DNA of 64,000 nt from Bacteroidota bacterium. Lineage in GTDB: Bacteria; Bacteroidota; Bacteroidia; B-17B0; Aurantibacillaceae. The notes under the pieces were generated by a model, which did no database searches, had not been told where the DNA came from, and worked only from the letters and a program-made list of their open reading frames with translations. A program made the translations under genes and the position numbers. The stretch covers positions 1-64,000 of the forward strand of contig JAUXTT010000044.1 of assembly GCA_030684395.1 (NCBI GenBank), given 5' to 3'. Below are positions 24,139-31,822 of the stretch, piece after piece (the stretch's first letter is position 1; each line of letters starts with the position of its first letter).

Positions 24139-26028
24139 ATGAAAAAACACATTACTTTTTACTTATTGATGCTAATTGCTCCTTTAGCGGGGTTTTCTCA
24201 AGCCTGTGACCTTTTCTTTTCCGAATACCTGGAAGGGGCATCAAACAACAAAGCGATAGAGATATACAACCCTACTTCTTCAACCATTAACCTAACAGAT
24301 TATATAATGTTCAGGTATAACAATGGCTCACCGATTCCAACCGACTCATTATACATGCAGGGCACACTGGCTCCCGGAGCTGTTTATGTGGCAGGTAATC
24401 CTTCTGCCGTAGCCGGTATATTGGCAGTGTCAGATACCTTACATACCATTACCTTTTTCAACGGAGATGATGCCATGGCATTGTGTTACAAACCTACCCG
24501 CACCATGATCGATGTTGTTGGTCTTATTGGTAACGATCCGGGAACAAACTGGCCGGTAGGAACTGGCGCTACAAGCGAATTTACTCTTGTAAGAATGGCA
24601 GGTGTGACCTACGGTAATACCAATTGGGCGACTGGTGCTACCGAATGGGACGTTTATCCTCAGAATACCACTACATTTCTTGGTAACCATACAAGCTTGG
24701 GTTGTTGCCCTGCCACTACTGCTACAATAAGTCCGATAGCTTGCGGAACTTACACTTCACCATCAGGAAATGTATGGACAGTATCAAACACGTATAACGA
24801 TACAATTCCAAACGTTGCAGGTTGTGATTCTATCATCACCATCAATCTTACTGTTCTTGCCGCTACAGCAAATTCTTTTTCAGTAACTGCTTGCGGAATG
24901 TACACTTCTCCTTCAGGAAATGTATGGACAGTATCAAACACGTATAACGATACAATTCCAAACGTTGCAGGTTGCGATTCTGTTATCACGATTGATCTTA
25001 CCATCAATGCTCCAACGGCAAATTCTTTTTCAGCAACTGCTTGCGGTTCTTATACTTCTCCATCCGGAAATGTATGGACAGTATCAAACACTTATAACGA
25101 TACTATTCCAAACGCTGTCGGTTGTGATTCTATTATTACTATTAATCTTACTATCAACGATCCTACTGCCAATTCTTTTTCAGTAACTGCTTGTGGAAGC
25201 TATACTTCACCTTCAGGGAATGTATGGACAGTATCAAACACTTATAACGATACTATTCCAAATGCTGCAGGTTGTGATTCTGTTATCACCATCAATCTAA
25301 CGATTAACACATTACCATCAGTAACAGTAAGTGGTTCTCTTGCTTCTAATGAGTGTGAAGGCTCAATAGATACATTAATTGCCAACGGTGCATTAACTTA
25401 CCTATGGAATACCACAGAAACAAACGACACACTGATTATTACACATGCACCGGGAGTTTTATCATGGGAAGTTGTTGGGACAGATGTAAACGGTTGTACT
25501 GACACCATAATGGCTACTGTAGTAAATGTGTATCCTCTTGATCCGGTTAGTATTGACCTGGGAGTTATAGATAGTCTTTGTGTAAACAATTCACTTGTTG
25601 CATTGGCAACTTCTTCTCCGGCAGGAGGAACATGGAGCGGAACAGGTGTAACTGGTTCTGATTTTGACCCGGCAATTGCAGGTATTGGAGTTCATACTAT
25701 TGTTTACACCATCATAGGAACCGGAAACTGTACAAATACAGCAACCGACAGTATCTTTGTTTCAGGATGTATTGGATTGGAAGATTATAAAGCGAATGCA
25801 AACCTGGTTGTTTTTCCAAATCCTTCAACCGGAAACTTTACTCTCCACTATAACAATGATGCTTCATTTGTATTGATCAATGAATTTGGACAATCAATTC
25901 AACATATACTTTTAAACGCCGCTAACAATTACTCCTATACATTCTCAAACCTTGATAACGGTATCTATTTTATCACCGGAATGATGAACGGACATTTTGT
26001 AACTCAGAAAATTGTTATTACAAAATAA
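24139..26028 (+). CDS. Secreted protein: lamin-tail domain, 4 repeats, T9SS sorting domain
   Basis: 629 residues from the ATG at 24139. Signal peptide (about 1-21, ending GFSQ). A lamin-tail-like domain (about 23-190) follows: CDLFFSEYLEGASNNKAIEIYNP, GAVYVAGNPSA and FNGDDAMALCYKP in blocks. Then come four 50-residue repeats (about 200-395), each CGxYTSPSGNVWTVSNTYND then TIPN..GCDS.ITI.LT with two cysteines. A PKD-like segment and a type A sorting domain follow (LVVFPNPSTGNFTLHY, QKIVITK). It is exported by T9SS and probably displayed on the cell surface. The C-terminal half is homologous to the upstream gene. The repeats suggest a stalk or adhesin; no ligand can be named. Confidence 0.9.
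   Translation: MKKHITFYLLMLIAPLAGFSQACDLFFSEYLEGASNNKAIEIYNPTSSTINLTDYIMFRYNNGSPIPTDSLYMQGTLAPGAVYVAGNPSAVAGILAVSDTLHTITFFNGDDAMALCYKPTRTMIDVVGLIGNDPGTNWPVGTGATSEFTLVRMAGVTYGNTNWATGATEWDVYPQNTTTFLGNHTSLGCCPATTATISPIACGTYTSPSGNVWTVSNTYNDTIPNVAGCDSIITINLTVLAATANSFSVTACGMYTSPSGNVWTVSNTYNDTIPNVAGCDSVITIDLTINAPTANSFSATACGSYTSPSGNVWTVSNTYNDTIPNAVGCDSIITINLTINDPTANSFSVTACGSYTSPSGNVWTVSNTYNDTIPNAAGCDSVITINLTINTLPSVTVSGSLASNECEGSIDTLIANGALTYLWNTTETNDTLIITHAPGVLSWEVVGTDVNGCTDTIMATVVNVYPLDPVSIDLGVIDSLCVNNSLVALATSSPAGGTWSGTGVTGSDFDPAIAGIGVHTIVYTIIGTGNCTNTATDSIFVSGCIGLEDYKANANLVVFPNPSTGNFTLHYNNDASFVLINEFGQSIQHILLNAANNYSYTFSNLDNGIYFITGMMNGHFVTQKIVITK
24741..25313 (+). repeat. Four 150-bp in-frame tandem repeats
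   Basis: Units begin at about 24741, 24891, 25041 and 25191, an exact 150-base period. GGAAATGTATGGACAGTATC and ACTATTCCAAACG-type words are conserved. The last unit is slightly truncated. The repeats encode the 50-residue stalk units of the T9SS protein. Confidence 0.92.
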
Positions 26029-26050
26029 AATAAGAACCTTGATCAAATTA

Positions 26051-26085
26051 AAACGGCTGTAATTATTTGCAGCCGTTTTTTTATG
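26051..26085 (+). terminator. Terminator of second T9SS cargo gene
   Basis: AAACGGCTG (26051-26059) pairs with CAGCCGTTT (26070-26078), with a T-run immediately after. Near-copy of the hairpin at 23844. Confidence 0.9.
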
Positions 26086-26121
26086 TTCTTTTATCTACTT
26101 ATGATGATCTTCGCTCCGTGC

Positions 26122-26409
26122 CTAAGCCATTCTCCACCTGACAATATACCAAACCACTACCCCATTCATCACAATCAACAAAGGAATTCCCCACTTAAAG
26201 GTTGCTTTGGCAGACTTATGATGTACCGGTGCCAGCATTCCTAAATAAATTCCGGGAGCTCCCAATAAAAATGCAATGAGGAATAAGGTATTCTCCGGTA
26301 TTCGCCTTCCCTTTGTTTTTGAAAGGTATTTATCTATCAGCATGCACAAATACGCAATAGTGTTTATGGCAACACAATAAATGATCATTAACCGGAGTTC
26401 AATATGCAT
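26122..26409 (-). CDS. DUF1294 small membrane protein
   Basis: 95 residues from the ATG at 26409, the usual length for DUF1294. There are three hydrophobic segments. Between the first two lies the family signature DKYLSKTKGRRIPENTLFLIAF (in blocks), and the loop MLAPVHHKSAKATFKWGIP corresponds to the G..L.RHK..K..F motif, here with HHKSAKATF. It is an inner-membrane protein of unknown function. The frame is open to 26514, but a -7 box at 26430-26437 lies inside that extension. It is transcribed divergently from the methyltransferase-like gene at 26495. Confidence 0.85.
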   Translation of the reverse strand: MHIELRLMIIYCVAINTIAYLCMLIDKYLSKTKGRRIPENTLFLIAFLLGAPGIYLGMLAPVHHKSAKATFKWGIPLLIVMNGVVVWYIVRWRMA

Positions 26410-26429
26410 ACAATAACTATTCAAAAAAA

Positions 26430-26437
26430 CAAAGCTA
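26430..26437 (-). promoter_or_regulatory. -7 box of DUF1294 gene
   Basis: TAGCTTTG on the minus strand matches TAnnTTTG, 20 bases before the ATG at 26409. Confidence 0.5.
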
Positions 26438-26474
26438 TAAAATTTGCTTTTACATTCACGCATTAATAAAACGG

Positions 26475-26482
26475 TATATTTG
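26475..26482 (+). promoter_or_regulatory. -7 box of methyltransferase-like gene
   Basis: TATATTTG 12 bases before the ATG at 26495. The predicted leader is only a few bases long. Confidence 0.5.
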
Positions 26483-26494
26483 AACATTAGAAAC

Positions 26495-27157
26495 ATGAAG
26501 GGTTTTCGAAACACCGCAATTTATCTTTTCATCCTATTGTCTGTTTCCTGCTGTACAGGATTAAAAACAGTTAATGGGTATATTGGATTTTTCTGTAAAA
26601 CTCCTGAGGTGGCAACTAAACTATACGCGGATCGCATTAAATTTTACGAATTACAAAAGAATGAAACGGTTGTATCCATTGGAGCTGATAACTGCACCAA
26701 TGAAGCGGTTTATGGTTCATCGACAGATAGTGTCCATTTTATTTTAGAAAACATTTCCGCAAAATACCTTAATCAAAAGCAGCTTGATTTTACGGTGGGC
26801 TATTATGAAAAATTATTTCAAAAAAAGAACGCCGGCACTTATACCATACAAATTGGGAATGAAAGTAGTACGTTGCTCCCTTCATCCAGTGCAGATAAAG
26901 TTCTTATTGAAAACTCCTTTCATGAATTTTCGGAGCCTCAAAATATGCTGAAAGAAGTTTACAGGATTTTAAAAAACGGCGGGAGCCTTTATTTATGTGA
27001 AGCTTTAGTTACTGAAAAAAGAACTATCCACAAAGGGTGTGGCATGCCTCTGTATACAAAAGAGAAATTAATTGAAGCTGTAAAAAAGGAAAATTTTCAT
27101 TTTGTATCTATCAGTGAAACTCAAAAGGCTCCTTTGCTTAAATTCAGTAAAGAATAG
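26495..27157 (+). CDS. Membrane-targeted methyltransferase-like protein
   Basis: 220 residues from the ATG at 26495. The N-terminus MKGFRNTAIYLFILLSVSCC is a signal peptide or possible lipoprotein signal, unusual for this fold. The rest resembles a class I methyltransferase (Methyltransf_11 type): motif I region ETVVSIGADNC, a later block SADKVLIENSFHEFSEPQNMLKEVYRILKNGG (in short blocks) and YLCEALV. The SAM loop, normally GxGxG, is degraded to GADNC, so activity is doubtful. Four further cysteines lie in the chain. It is divergent from the DUF1294 gene. It could be a periplasmic pseudo-enzyme, or cytosolic if the N-terminus is only an anchor. Confidence 0.65.
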   Translation: MKGFRNTAIYLFILLSVSCCTGLKTVNGYIGFFCKTPEVATKLYADRIKFYELQKNETVVSIGADNCTNEAVYGSSTDSVHFILENISAKYLNQKQLDFTVGYYEKLFQKKNAGTYTIQIGNESSTLLPSSSADKVLIENSFHEFSEPQNMLKEVYRILKNGGSLYLCEALVTEKRTIHKGCGMPLYTKEKLIEAVKKENFHFVSISETQKAPLLKFSKE

Positions 27158-27173
27158 AATTTACCCATTTCTT

Positions 27174-27611
27174 CTAAACCCTCCTATTATCTTCATTCCA
27201 ATTCTTAACCGCTCTTTTGATTGCATCCGGCGAGAGTTGTTCATTCAATGTACGTTCAAGTAGTGGCAAAAACTCTTCATCAGGAGCAAAACGTAAAGCT
27301 GCAATCTGTTTGAAAGAGAGTTTGTTTTCCTTTTCCTCAAAACGCTTACCTGTAAGTATAAAATAACGAACACGCATTTCCAATAGTACAATTCTGTTTT
27401 GATTACTTAAGGCATAATGTTGTCGCATCATAAAAGAAAGCCAGACGACACATGTACAAAGTGCAGCAATTACAGCCCAAATCATCATATTTTCGGAATA
27501 CTTAAAACAACAGTACAAACTGAAAAGCAGAAGTATTCCGAGTGAAGGATAAAACAAAAAATGATGTGGAAAATAATAACGTTTGTGATTGGAATAATTT
27601 TGTTTGCTCAT
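27174..27611 (-). CDS. DUF6526 family membrane protein
   Basis: 145 residues. The family pattern is NYSNHKRYYFPHHFLFYP at the N-terminus, two membrane helices (about 20-60), then RIVLLEMRVRYFILTGKRFEE and a C-terminal helical domain ILRFAPDEEFLPLLERTL-like (here IAALRFAPDEEFLPLLERT) ending with DAIKRAVKNW. DUF6526 is a small inner-membrane family of Bacteroidota with unknown function. It has its own promoter box at 27632. It converges with the methyltransferase-like gene, with 16 bases between the stops. Confidence 0.85.
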   Translation of the reverse strand: MSKQNYSNHKRYYFPHHFLFYPSLGILLLFSLYCCFKYSENMMIWAVIAALCTCVVWLSFMMRQHYALSNQNRIVLLEMRVRYFILTGKRFEEKENKLSFKQIAALRFAPDEEFLPLLERTLNEQLSPDAIKRAVKNWNEDNRRV

Positions 27612-27631
27612 GATTACCTTTATTGAAGAAA

Positions 27632-27639
27632 CAAAGATA
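27632..27639 (-). promoter_or_regulatory. -7 box of DUF6526 gene (TATCTTTG)
   Basis: Exact TAnnTTTG match on the minus strand, 20 bases before the ATG at 27611. Confidence 0.55.
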
Positions 27640-27675
27640 AGAAAGGATCAACCCTAAATACAGAAAGTAAAAGAG

Positions 27676-28413
27676 TTACTTAAATTTCAATAACTTTTTA
27701 AAATCGATCTCATCAAACTTAAACTCCATTTGTTTCTGGAGCTCACAGTGATTTACCACCATATCAAAATTGGGAGCAGCGGCAACAGGTATATATAATC
27801 TATAATAGGCAGGACCTCCGTCGTTACTTGGGTATTCCCATACAGCCAGTTTAATTTTAGGATCTATGATGTGAATAACTAGTGTTTGATCTTCTTTCCC
27901 TTCCTCATTGTCTTTGTATTTAATAACAAATGTTGACGCATTTTCTTTAGTTACCGATTGCAACAATTCAGGATAAGGCCCATCCATGTACCAATTGATC
28001 AACAATGAATCAGACAGTATTCTCTTGCCCGCATTTCCCCAATCGGATGGGGCATAGAGATAATAATTTTTATGGTACTGATAAACAGGAAGCCAGTTTT
28101 TAGGCAAGCCCTGTAAATTGTGTTTCTTCAATTTTTTTACAGCAGCCTCTTCCTTCTGAGATTTTAAATTTTCCAGCAAGGCTTCTTTATCTGACTTATC
28201 AAATATGAAATCCATTAACCATTTACTTTTTTTCGCTTTACTGCTCTTTTCAATATAAATAGCATGGTAAATTTTACTCTCTCCCTGAAACTCCCGCAGT
28301 ATAAAAGTAGTATCGTTGATCACTTTCAAAGTAGAATCCTTTTTAGGCATCAGGAACTGGCAATTTCCTTCAGAGAAGTAAAATATTGCTACAAGGCATA
28401 GTATGAGTTTCAT
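27676..28413 (-). CDS. Hypothetical exported protein
   Basis: 245 residues from the ATG at 28413. The signal peptide ends near EGNCQF. The mature protein is beta-rich with a Lys/Glu-rich helical patch (LLENLKSQKEEAAVKKLKKHN, in blocks, about 75-95). The phrase LPKNWLPVYQYHKNYYLYAPSDWGN suggests a substrate- or ligand-facing beta region, but I recognise no family. It is probably periplasmic. The frame is open to 28440, but the -7 box at 28438-28445 excludes the longer start. It has its own promoter and converges on nothing close. Function unknown. Confidence 0.65.
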   Translation of the reverse strand: MKLILCLVAIFYFSEGNCQFLMPKKDSTLKVINDTTFILREFQGESKIYHAIYIEKSSKAKKSKWLMDFIFDKSDKEALLENLKSQKEEAAVKKLKKHNLQGLPKNWLPVYQYHKNYYLYAPSDWGNAGKRILSDSLLINWYMDGPYPELLQSVTKENASTFVIKYKDNEEGKEDQTLVIHIIDPKIKLAVWEYPSNDGGPAYYRLYIPVAAAPNFDMVVNHCELQKQMEFKFDEIDFKKLLKFK

Positions 28414-28437
28414 ATTGTTTGTATTAATAAGCCAATT

Positions 28438-28466
28438 CAAATTTATCTGTTTTAAAATTATTGCAA
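28438..28466 (-). promoter_or_regulatory. Promoter of hypothetical exported protein
   Basis: On the minus strand TTG (28464-28466) is followed after 18 bases by TAAATTTG (28438-28445), the spacing expected for Bacteroidota -33/-7 promoters. Confidence 0.6.
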
Positions 28467-28493
28467 CAATACTACTGGAAAATCTTATCTTAG

Positions 28494-29102
28494 ATGGAAG
28501 TATTACAATCAGCTTCAGTGCCCAAAAAGATAATCTACATACTTATTTTGTGCTGCATTACATTTACCCAAATATATGGGAAATTCGGTTATCGCTCAAA
28601 AACTATTGGAATAATTGGTGGAGCAAACTACTACCTCACTTCCCCTTTATATAATACCGGAGTCTATTTCGATCGTTTTTATAAAAATTGTCTTAGCAAC
28701 AGAACTTACGAAAGCATAGCATTAGAGTATAGCTTTAAAAGAAAAGAATACAATTTTAATACTGTATCCCTAAAATTATCAAAGGGAATTTTAAAGCCTT
28801 TCTTGCTTGGTAGAATCCTATGTTTACATTCGGTGGCCTCCTTAAACTCATCGTACATAATAAACAGCAATCAGAACAATTTAACATTAAGGCCCGAACT
28901 TGGATTTGTGCTCACGGGATCAATAGTAAAACCAATTGCTACAAGGCTTGCCTTATCTTACGGATATAATTTCGCTTTAAAAGAGCAACAAAAAAACACA
29001 TTAAGCGGACATTATGCAGGTATCAAACTTTTTGTAGGATTGGATCTTTCCAAACTTAAAAAGCAGAAAACACCAGAGCCATCAGAAGAAGACCAAATGT
29101 AA
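28494..29102 (+). CDS. Hypothetical outer-membrane beta-barrel-like protein
   Basis: 202 residues. A signal-like hydrophobic stretch (about 12-28, IIYILILCCITFTQIYG) is followed by alternating strands: TIGIIGGANYYLTSP, YNTGVYFDRFY, SIALEYSFKRKEYNFNTVSLKLS, RPELGFVLTGSIVKPIATRLALSYGYNFAL (in blocks) and HYAGIKLFVGLDL. The tail is charged (KKQKTPEPSEEDQM) instead of ending in an aromatic residue. The pattern fits a small outer-membrane barrel, but no family is recognised. It stands alone between a divergent exported protein and the ferredoxin. Confidence 0.55.
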   Translation: MEVLQSASVPKKIIYILILCCITFTQIYGKFGYRSKTIGIIGGANYYLTSPLYNTGVYFDRFYKNCLSNRTYESIALEYSFKRKEYNFNTVSLKLSKGILKPFLLGRILCLHSVASLNSSYIINSNQNNLTLRPELGFVLTGSIVKPIATRLALSYGYNFALKEQQKNTLSGHYAGIKLFVGLDLSKLKKQKTPEPSEEDQM

Positions 29103-29170
29103 TTCCTCAATCCCATTTTATTTTTACCTTTGTACAACTCTGATAAAGGAATTATATTTCATAAATCAGC

Positions 29171-29188
29171 TCCCGATAGCTATCGGGA
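29171..29188. repeat. Perfect 18-bp palindrome before ferredoxin gene
   Basis: TCCCGATAGCTATCGGGA is fully self-complementary and ends 17 bases before the ferredoxin ATG, so a transcript would carry a hairpin next to the ribosome site. It is a near-copy of 8483-8502. Confidence 0.75.
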
Positions 29189-29205
29189 CAAAAATCACCT
29201 ATTTC

Positions 29206-29529
29206 ATGCAAGACATTAAAATAAACATTCAAAACAGCGACGGTAGCATTACAACTCTTGACGCTCCAACCGATATGGGTTTAAGCCTGATGGAATTTTT
29301 AAAGGGGAACGATTACGACATTCTTGCTACCTGTGGTGGCATGGCTTTATGCGCTACCTGCCATGTGTGTGTTGTTGAAGGTTTTGATAAACTGTCTGAG
29401 ATAAGTGCAGATGAATACGCCATGCTGGATACTCTTCCGAATATTACCGATACATCGCGGTTGGCTTGTCAGTTAAGATTGAATGATGCTTTGGATGGTG
29501 TTGTGGTGAAGATCCTTGGGGATTCCTAA
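29206..29529 (+). CDS. 2Fe-2S ferredoxin
   Basis: 107-residue plant/adrenodoxin-type ferredoxin, an electron carrier. Cluster cysteines are in the C-x5-C-x2-C pattern CGGMALCATC (about 46-55), with the fourth at about 92 in RLACQLRLND. MGLSLMEFLKGNDYDI before the first Cys and ALDGVVVKI at the end are typical. It lacks a nearby iron-sulphur assembly or redox partner gene: neighbours are unrelated envelope and YjbR genes. The extended loop around CHVCVVEGFDKL fits the vertebrate-like/adrenodoxin class used with P450 or Fe-S biogenesis partners (family knowledge). A palindromic hairpin sits 17 bases upstream of the start. Confidence 0.93.
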   Translation: MQDIKINIQNSDGSITTLDAPTDMGLSLMEFLKGNDYDILATCGGMALCATCHVCVVEGFDKLSEISADEYAMLDTLPNITDTSRLACQLRLNDALDGVVVKILGDS

Positions 29530-29535
29530 AATTTC

Positions 29536-29652
29536 ACCACTAAGATTAGTGCACTGAGTTGCACCAAGGATTAAATTGATTTGATCCTTATAATTACCGC
29601 CAAGTAAACCCCAACTTAGTGTACCTCTTAGTGACCTGAGTGCCTTAGTGGT
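29536..29652. repeat. Inverted repeat with CACTAAG arms
   Basis: ACCACTAAG (29536-29544) is the inverse of CTTAGTGGT (29644-29652). The right arm, read in reverse, is a quasi-tandem array of 11-13-base units around CACTAAG. An inner hairpin AAGGAT...ATCCTT spans 29567-29590. It fills the gap between the ferredoxin and YjbR genes. Confidence 0.65.
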
Positions 29653-29657
29653 AAAAA

Positions 29658-29969
29658 CTATTTCTTACTCACATTTTCATAAGCAGCTTTCAAAGCATCC
29701 TTCAATACCGTTTTCTTTACTTTTTTCAAATCGATATAAGTCCAGCCTTGTTTGCCCCAGGCATTGGGAACAGGATAAATAACTGTTGGGTCGTAAGCAA
29801 AAACCGATTGCTCCATTTCGGTGAACTTTACGCACAACAAGTGTTTTTTCAGGTCCAGGGTTGCAAAAATCTTCTTCCTTACGCGAAAAGAAGTCTTTTC
29901 GAAATGTGGCTCCTCGGCTGTTCCCGGAAGGGAAAGCGCTATTTCTTTAAAAGAAATTAATGAGATCAT
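29658..29969 (-). CDS. MmcQ/YjbR family protein
   Basis: 103 residues, cytosolic. The family hallmarks are clear: EIALSLPGTAEEPHFEKTSFRVRKKIFATL at the N-terminus (in blocks), LCVKFTEMEQSVFA in the middle, NAWGKQGWTYIDLKKV near residue 70 and a C-terminal helix KDALKAAYENV. The CyaY-like fold is proposed to bind DNA. No functional partner is evident. It converges with the ferredoxin gene across an inverted-repeat element and is divergent from pruA. Length and motif order are standard for the family. Confidence 0.92.
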   Translation of the reverse strand: MISLISFKEIALSLPGTAEEPHFEKTSFRVRKKIFATLDLKKHLLCVKFTEMEQSVFAYDPTVIYPVPNAWGKQGWTYIDLKKVKKTVLKDALKAAYENVSKK

Positions 29970-30083
29970 ATTACCAAATTAAGTTTTTTACCCAAGAATC
30001 TGTGAATAATGCAAAAAAAGACTCATTTTCCGCTTTTAAGCACCCATTAAAATTAGTAATTTAGCGCTTCATTTCGAAATCAC

Positions 30084-30101
30084 TCCCAAAATTTATTGGG
30101 A
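30084..30101. repeat. Short inverted repeat before pruA
   Basis: TCCCAAAATTTATTGGGA (arms TCCCAA/TTGGGA) lies 14 bases before the pruA ATG, the same type of position as the ferredoxin palindrome. Confidence 0.5.
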
Positions 30102-30115
30102 CTAAAAAATAAACT

Positions 30116-31747
30116 ATGCCAAAAGGAATTTACAAAGTACCCGCTCCGCATAACGAACCAATTAAAAACTATGCACCGGGAAGCCCTGAGCGTAAAGAGC
30201 TTCAGGCAATGCTAAAAGAATTAAGAAGTAAAGAATTAGATATTCCCATGTACATTGGTGCAGAAGAGGTTCGCAGCGGCAACAAAACCCGCCTCGCCCC
30301 ACCGCACGATCACAAACACACATTAGGCTTTTTTCATAAAAGTGATAAAACTCATATAACACAAGCTATTGATGCTGCATTGGCTGCTAAAACAAAATGG
30401 GCCGCATTGAGCTGGGAACAACGCGCTTCTATCTTTTTGAAAGCTGCCGAGTTAATTGCAGGGCCTTACCGTGCAAAGTTGAATGCTGCTACTATGTTAG
30501 GGCAAAGTAAAAGCGCATTTCAGGCTGAGATTGATAGCGCATGCGAGATCATTGATTTCCTTCGTTACAATGTAAAATACATGACCGAAATCTATTCGGA
30601 TCAACCTGAAAGCGGTCCAGGAATCTGGAATCGTTTGGAATGGAGACCATTGGAAGGATTTATTTATGCATTAACACCTTTCAACTTTACAGCTATTGCA
30701 GGTAATTTGCCTACAAGTTGTGCTATGATGGGTAATGTGGTTGTTTGGAAACCAAGCAACACACAGGTTTACAGCGCAAATGTATTGATGGAGATTTTCA
30801 AAAAGGCAGGTGTTCCTGATGGTGTGATCAATTTGATTTACCCAAGCGGACCTGATGCTGCCGAAGTAATTTTTAATCACAGAGATTTTGCAGGTATTCA
30901 CTTCACAGGAAGTACAGAAGTATTCCAAAGTATCTGGCAAACTATCGGAAATAACATTCACAAATACCGTTCTTATCCACGCATAGTAGGTGAGACAGGT
31001 GGTAAAGATTTTATTCTTGCTCACAAATCTGCAGAAGCTAAATCATTAGCAGTTGCAATTAGTCGTGGTGCATTTGAATATCAGGGACAAAAATGTTCAG
31101 CAGCATCGCGTGCATACATTCCTTCTAATTTATGGCCGGAGGTAAAAGAATTGGTATCAGCTGATTTGAAATCCATGAAAATGGGGCCCACTGAGGATTT
31201 CACCAATTTCATCAATGCTGTTATTGACGAAAAATCTTATGATAAATTAGCCGGTTATATTGAAGCTGCTAAGAAAGATCCTGGTGTTGAAATTATTGCA
31301 GGTGGACATCATGATAAAACAAACGGATATTTTATTGAACCAACTATTATTCAGGTAAAAGACCCTAAGTATGTTACTATGTGCGAAGAGTTATTCGGGC
31401 CAGTGCTTACTTTGTATGTGTATGATGAAAGTAAATTTGAAGAAACCTGCGAATTAGTTGACAGTACTTCTATCTACGCATTAACGGGAGCAATCCTTGC
31501 ACAAGACAGATACGCAATTGAACTCGCAACAAAAAAACTGGTTCACAGTGCAGGTAATTTCTATATTAACGATAAACCAACAGGAGCAGTTGTAGGTCAA
31601 CAGCCGTTTGGTGGAGCAAGAGGTTCGGGAACTAATGATAAGGCCGGTGCCAAAATTAATTTATTACGTTGGGTTTCTCCGCGTACTATTAAGGAAACAT
31701 TTGTACCACCTGTTGATTATAAATATCCGTTTTTACAGGCGGATTAG
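30116..31747 (+). CDS. pruA: L-glutamate gamma-semialdehyde (P5C) dehydrogenase
   Basis: 543-residue ALDH4-type enzyme that oxidises 1-pyrroline-5-carboxylate/glutamate semialdehyde to glutamate with NAD in proline catabolism. The N-terminus MPKGIYKVPAPHNEPIKNYAPGSPER matches this branch (in blocks). ALDH motifs: TPFNFTAIAGNLPTSCAMMGN, the substrate-binding HFTGSTEVF, the general base in VGETGGKDF, the catalytic Cys327 in QGQKCSAASR and EELFGPVLT. No PutA-type proline dehydrogenase domain is fused and none is adjacent; in Bacteroidota it is commonly a separate gene. A small palindrome lies in the leader. Confidence 0.95.
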   Translation: MPKGIYKVPAPHNEPIKNYAPGSPERKELQAMLKELRSKELDIPMYIGAEEVRSGNKTRLAPPHDHKHTLGFFHKSDKTHITQAIDAALAAKTKWAALSWEQRASIFLKAAELIAGPYRAKLNAATMLGQSKSAFQAEIDSACEIIDFLRYNVKYMTEIYSDQPESGPGIWNRLEWRPLEGFIYALTPFNFTAIAGNLPTSCAMMGNVVVWKPSNTQVYSANVLMEIFKKAGVPDGVINLIYPSGPDAAEVIFNHRDFAGIHFTGSTEVFQSIWQTIGNNIHKYRSYPRIVGETGGKDFILAHKSAEAKSLAVAISRGAFEYQGQKCSAASRAYIPSNLWPEVKELVSADLKSMKMGPTEDFTNFINAVIDEKSYDKLAGYIEAAKKDPGVEIIAGGHHDKTNGYFIEPTIIQVKDPKYVTMCEELFGPVLTLYVYDESKFEETCELVDSTSIYALTGAILAQDRYAIELATKKLVHSAGNFYINDKPTGAVVGQQPFGGARGSGTNDKAGAKINLLRWVSPRTIKETFVPPVDYKYPFLQAD

Positions 31748-31822
31748 GCAGGACGCGGGTTACGCGGATAATTAGAGTAGTATAATTTACGCAGAATTTG
31801 AAACAATAAATACAAAAAGAAA

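Noticed and set aside
24750-25007. Minus-strand frame across the tandem repeats
   Set aside because: A by-product of the repeat period; the plus-strand frame carries a signal peptide and a T9SS domain.
24741-25313. Possible CRISPR array
   Set aside because: The 150-base repeats are contiguous, in frame and without spacers.
28414-28440. Longer start for the exported protein at 27676
   Set aside because: The promoter at 28438-28466 overlaps it.
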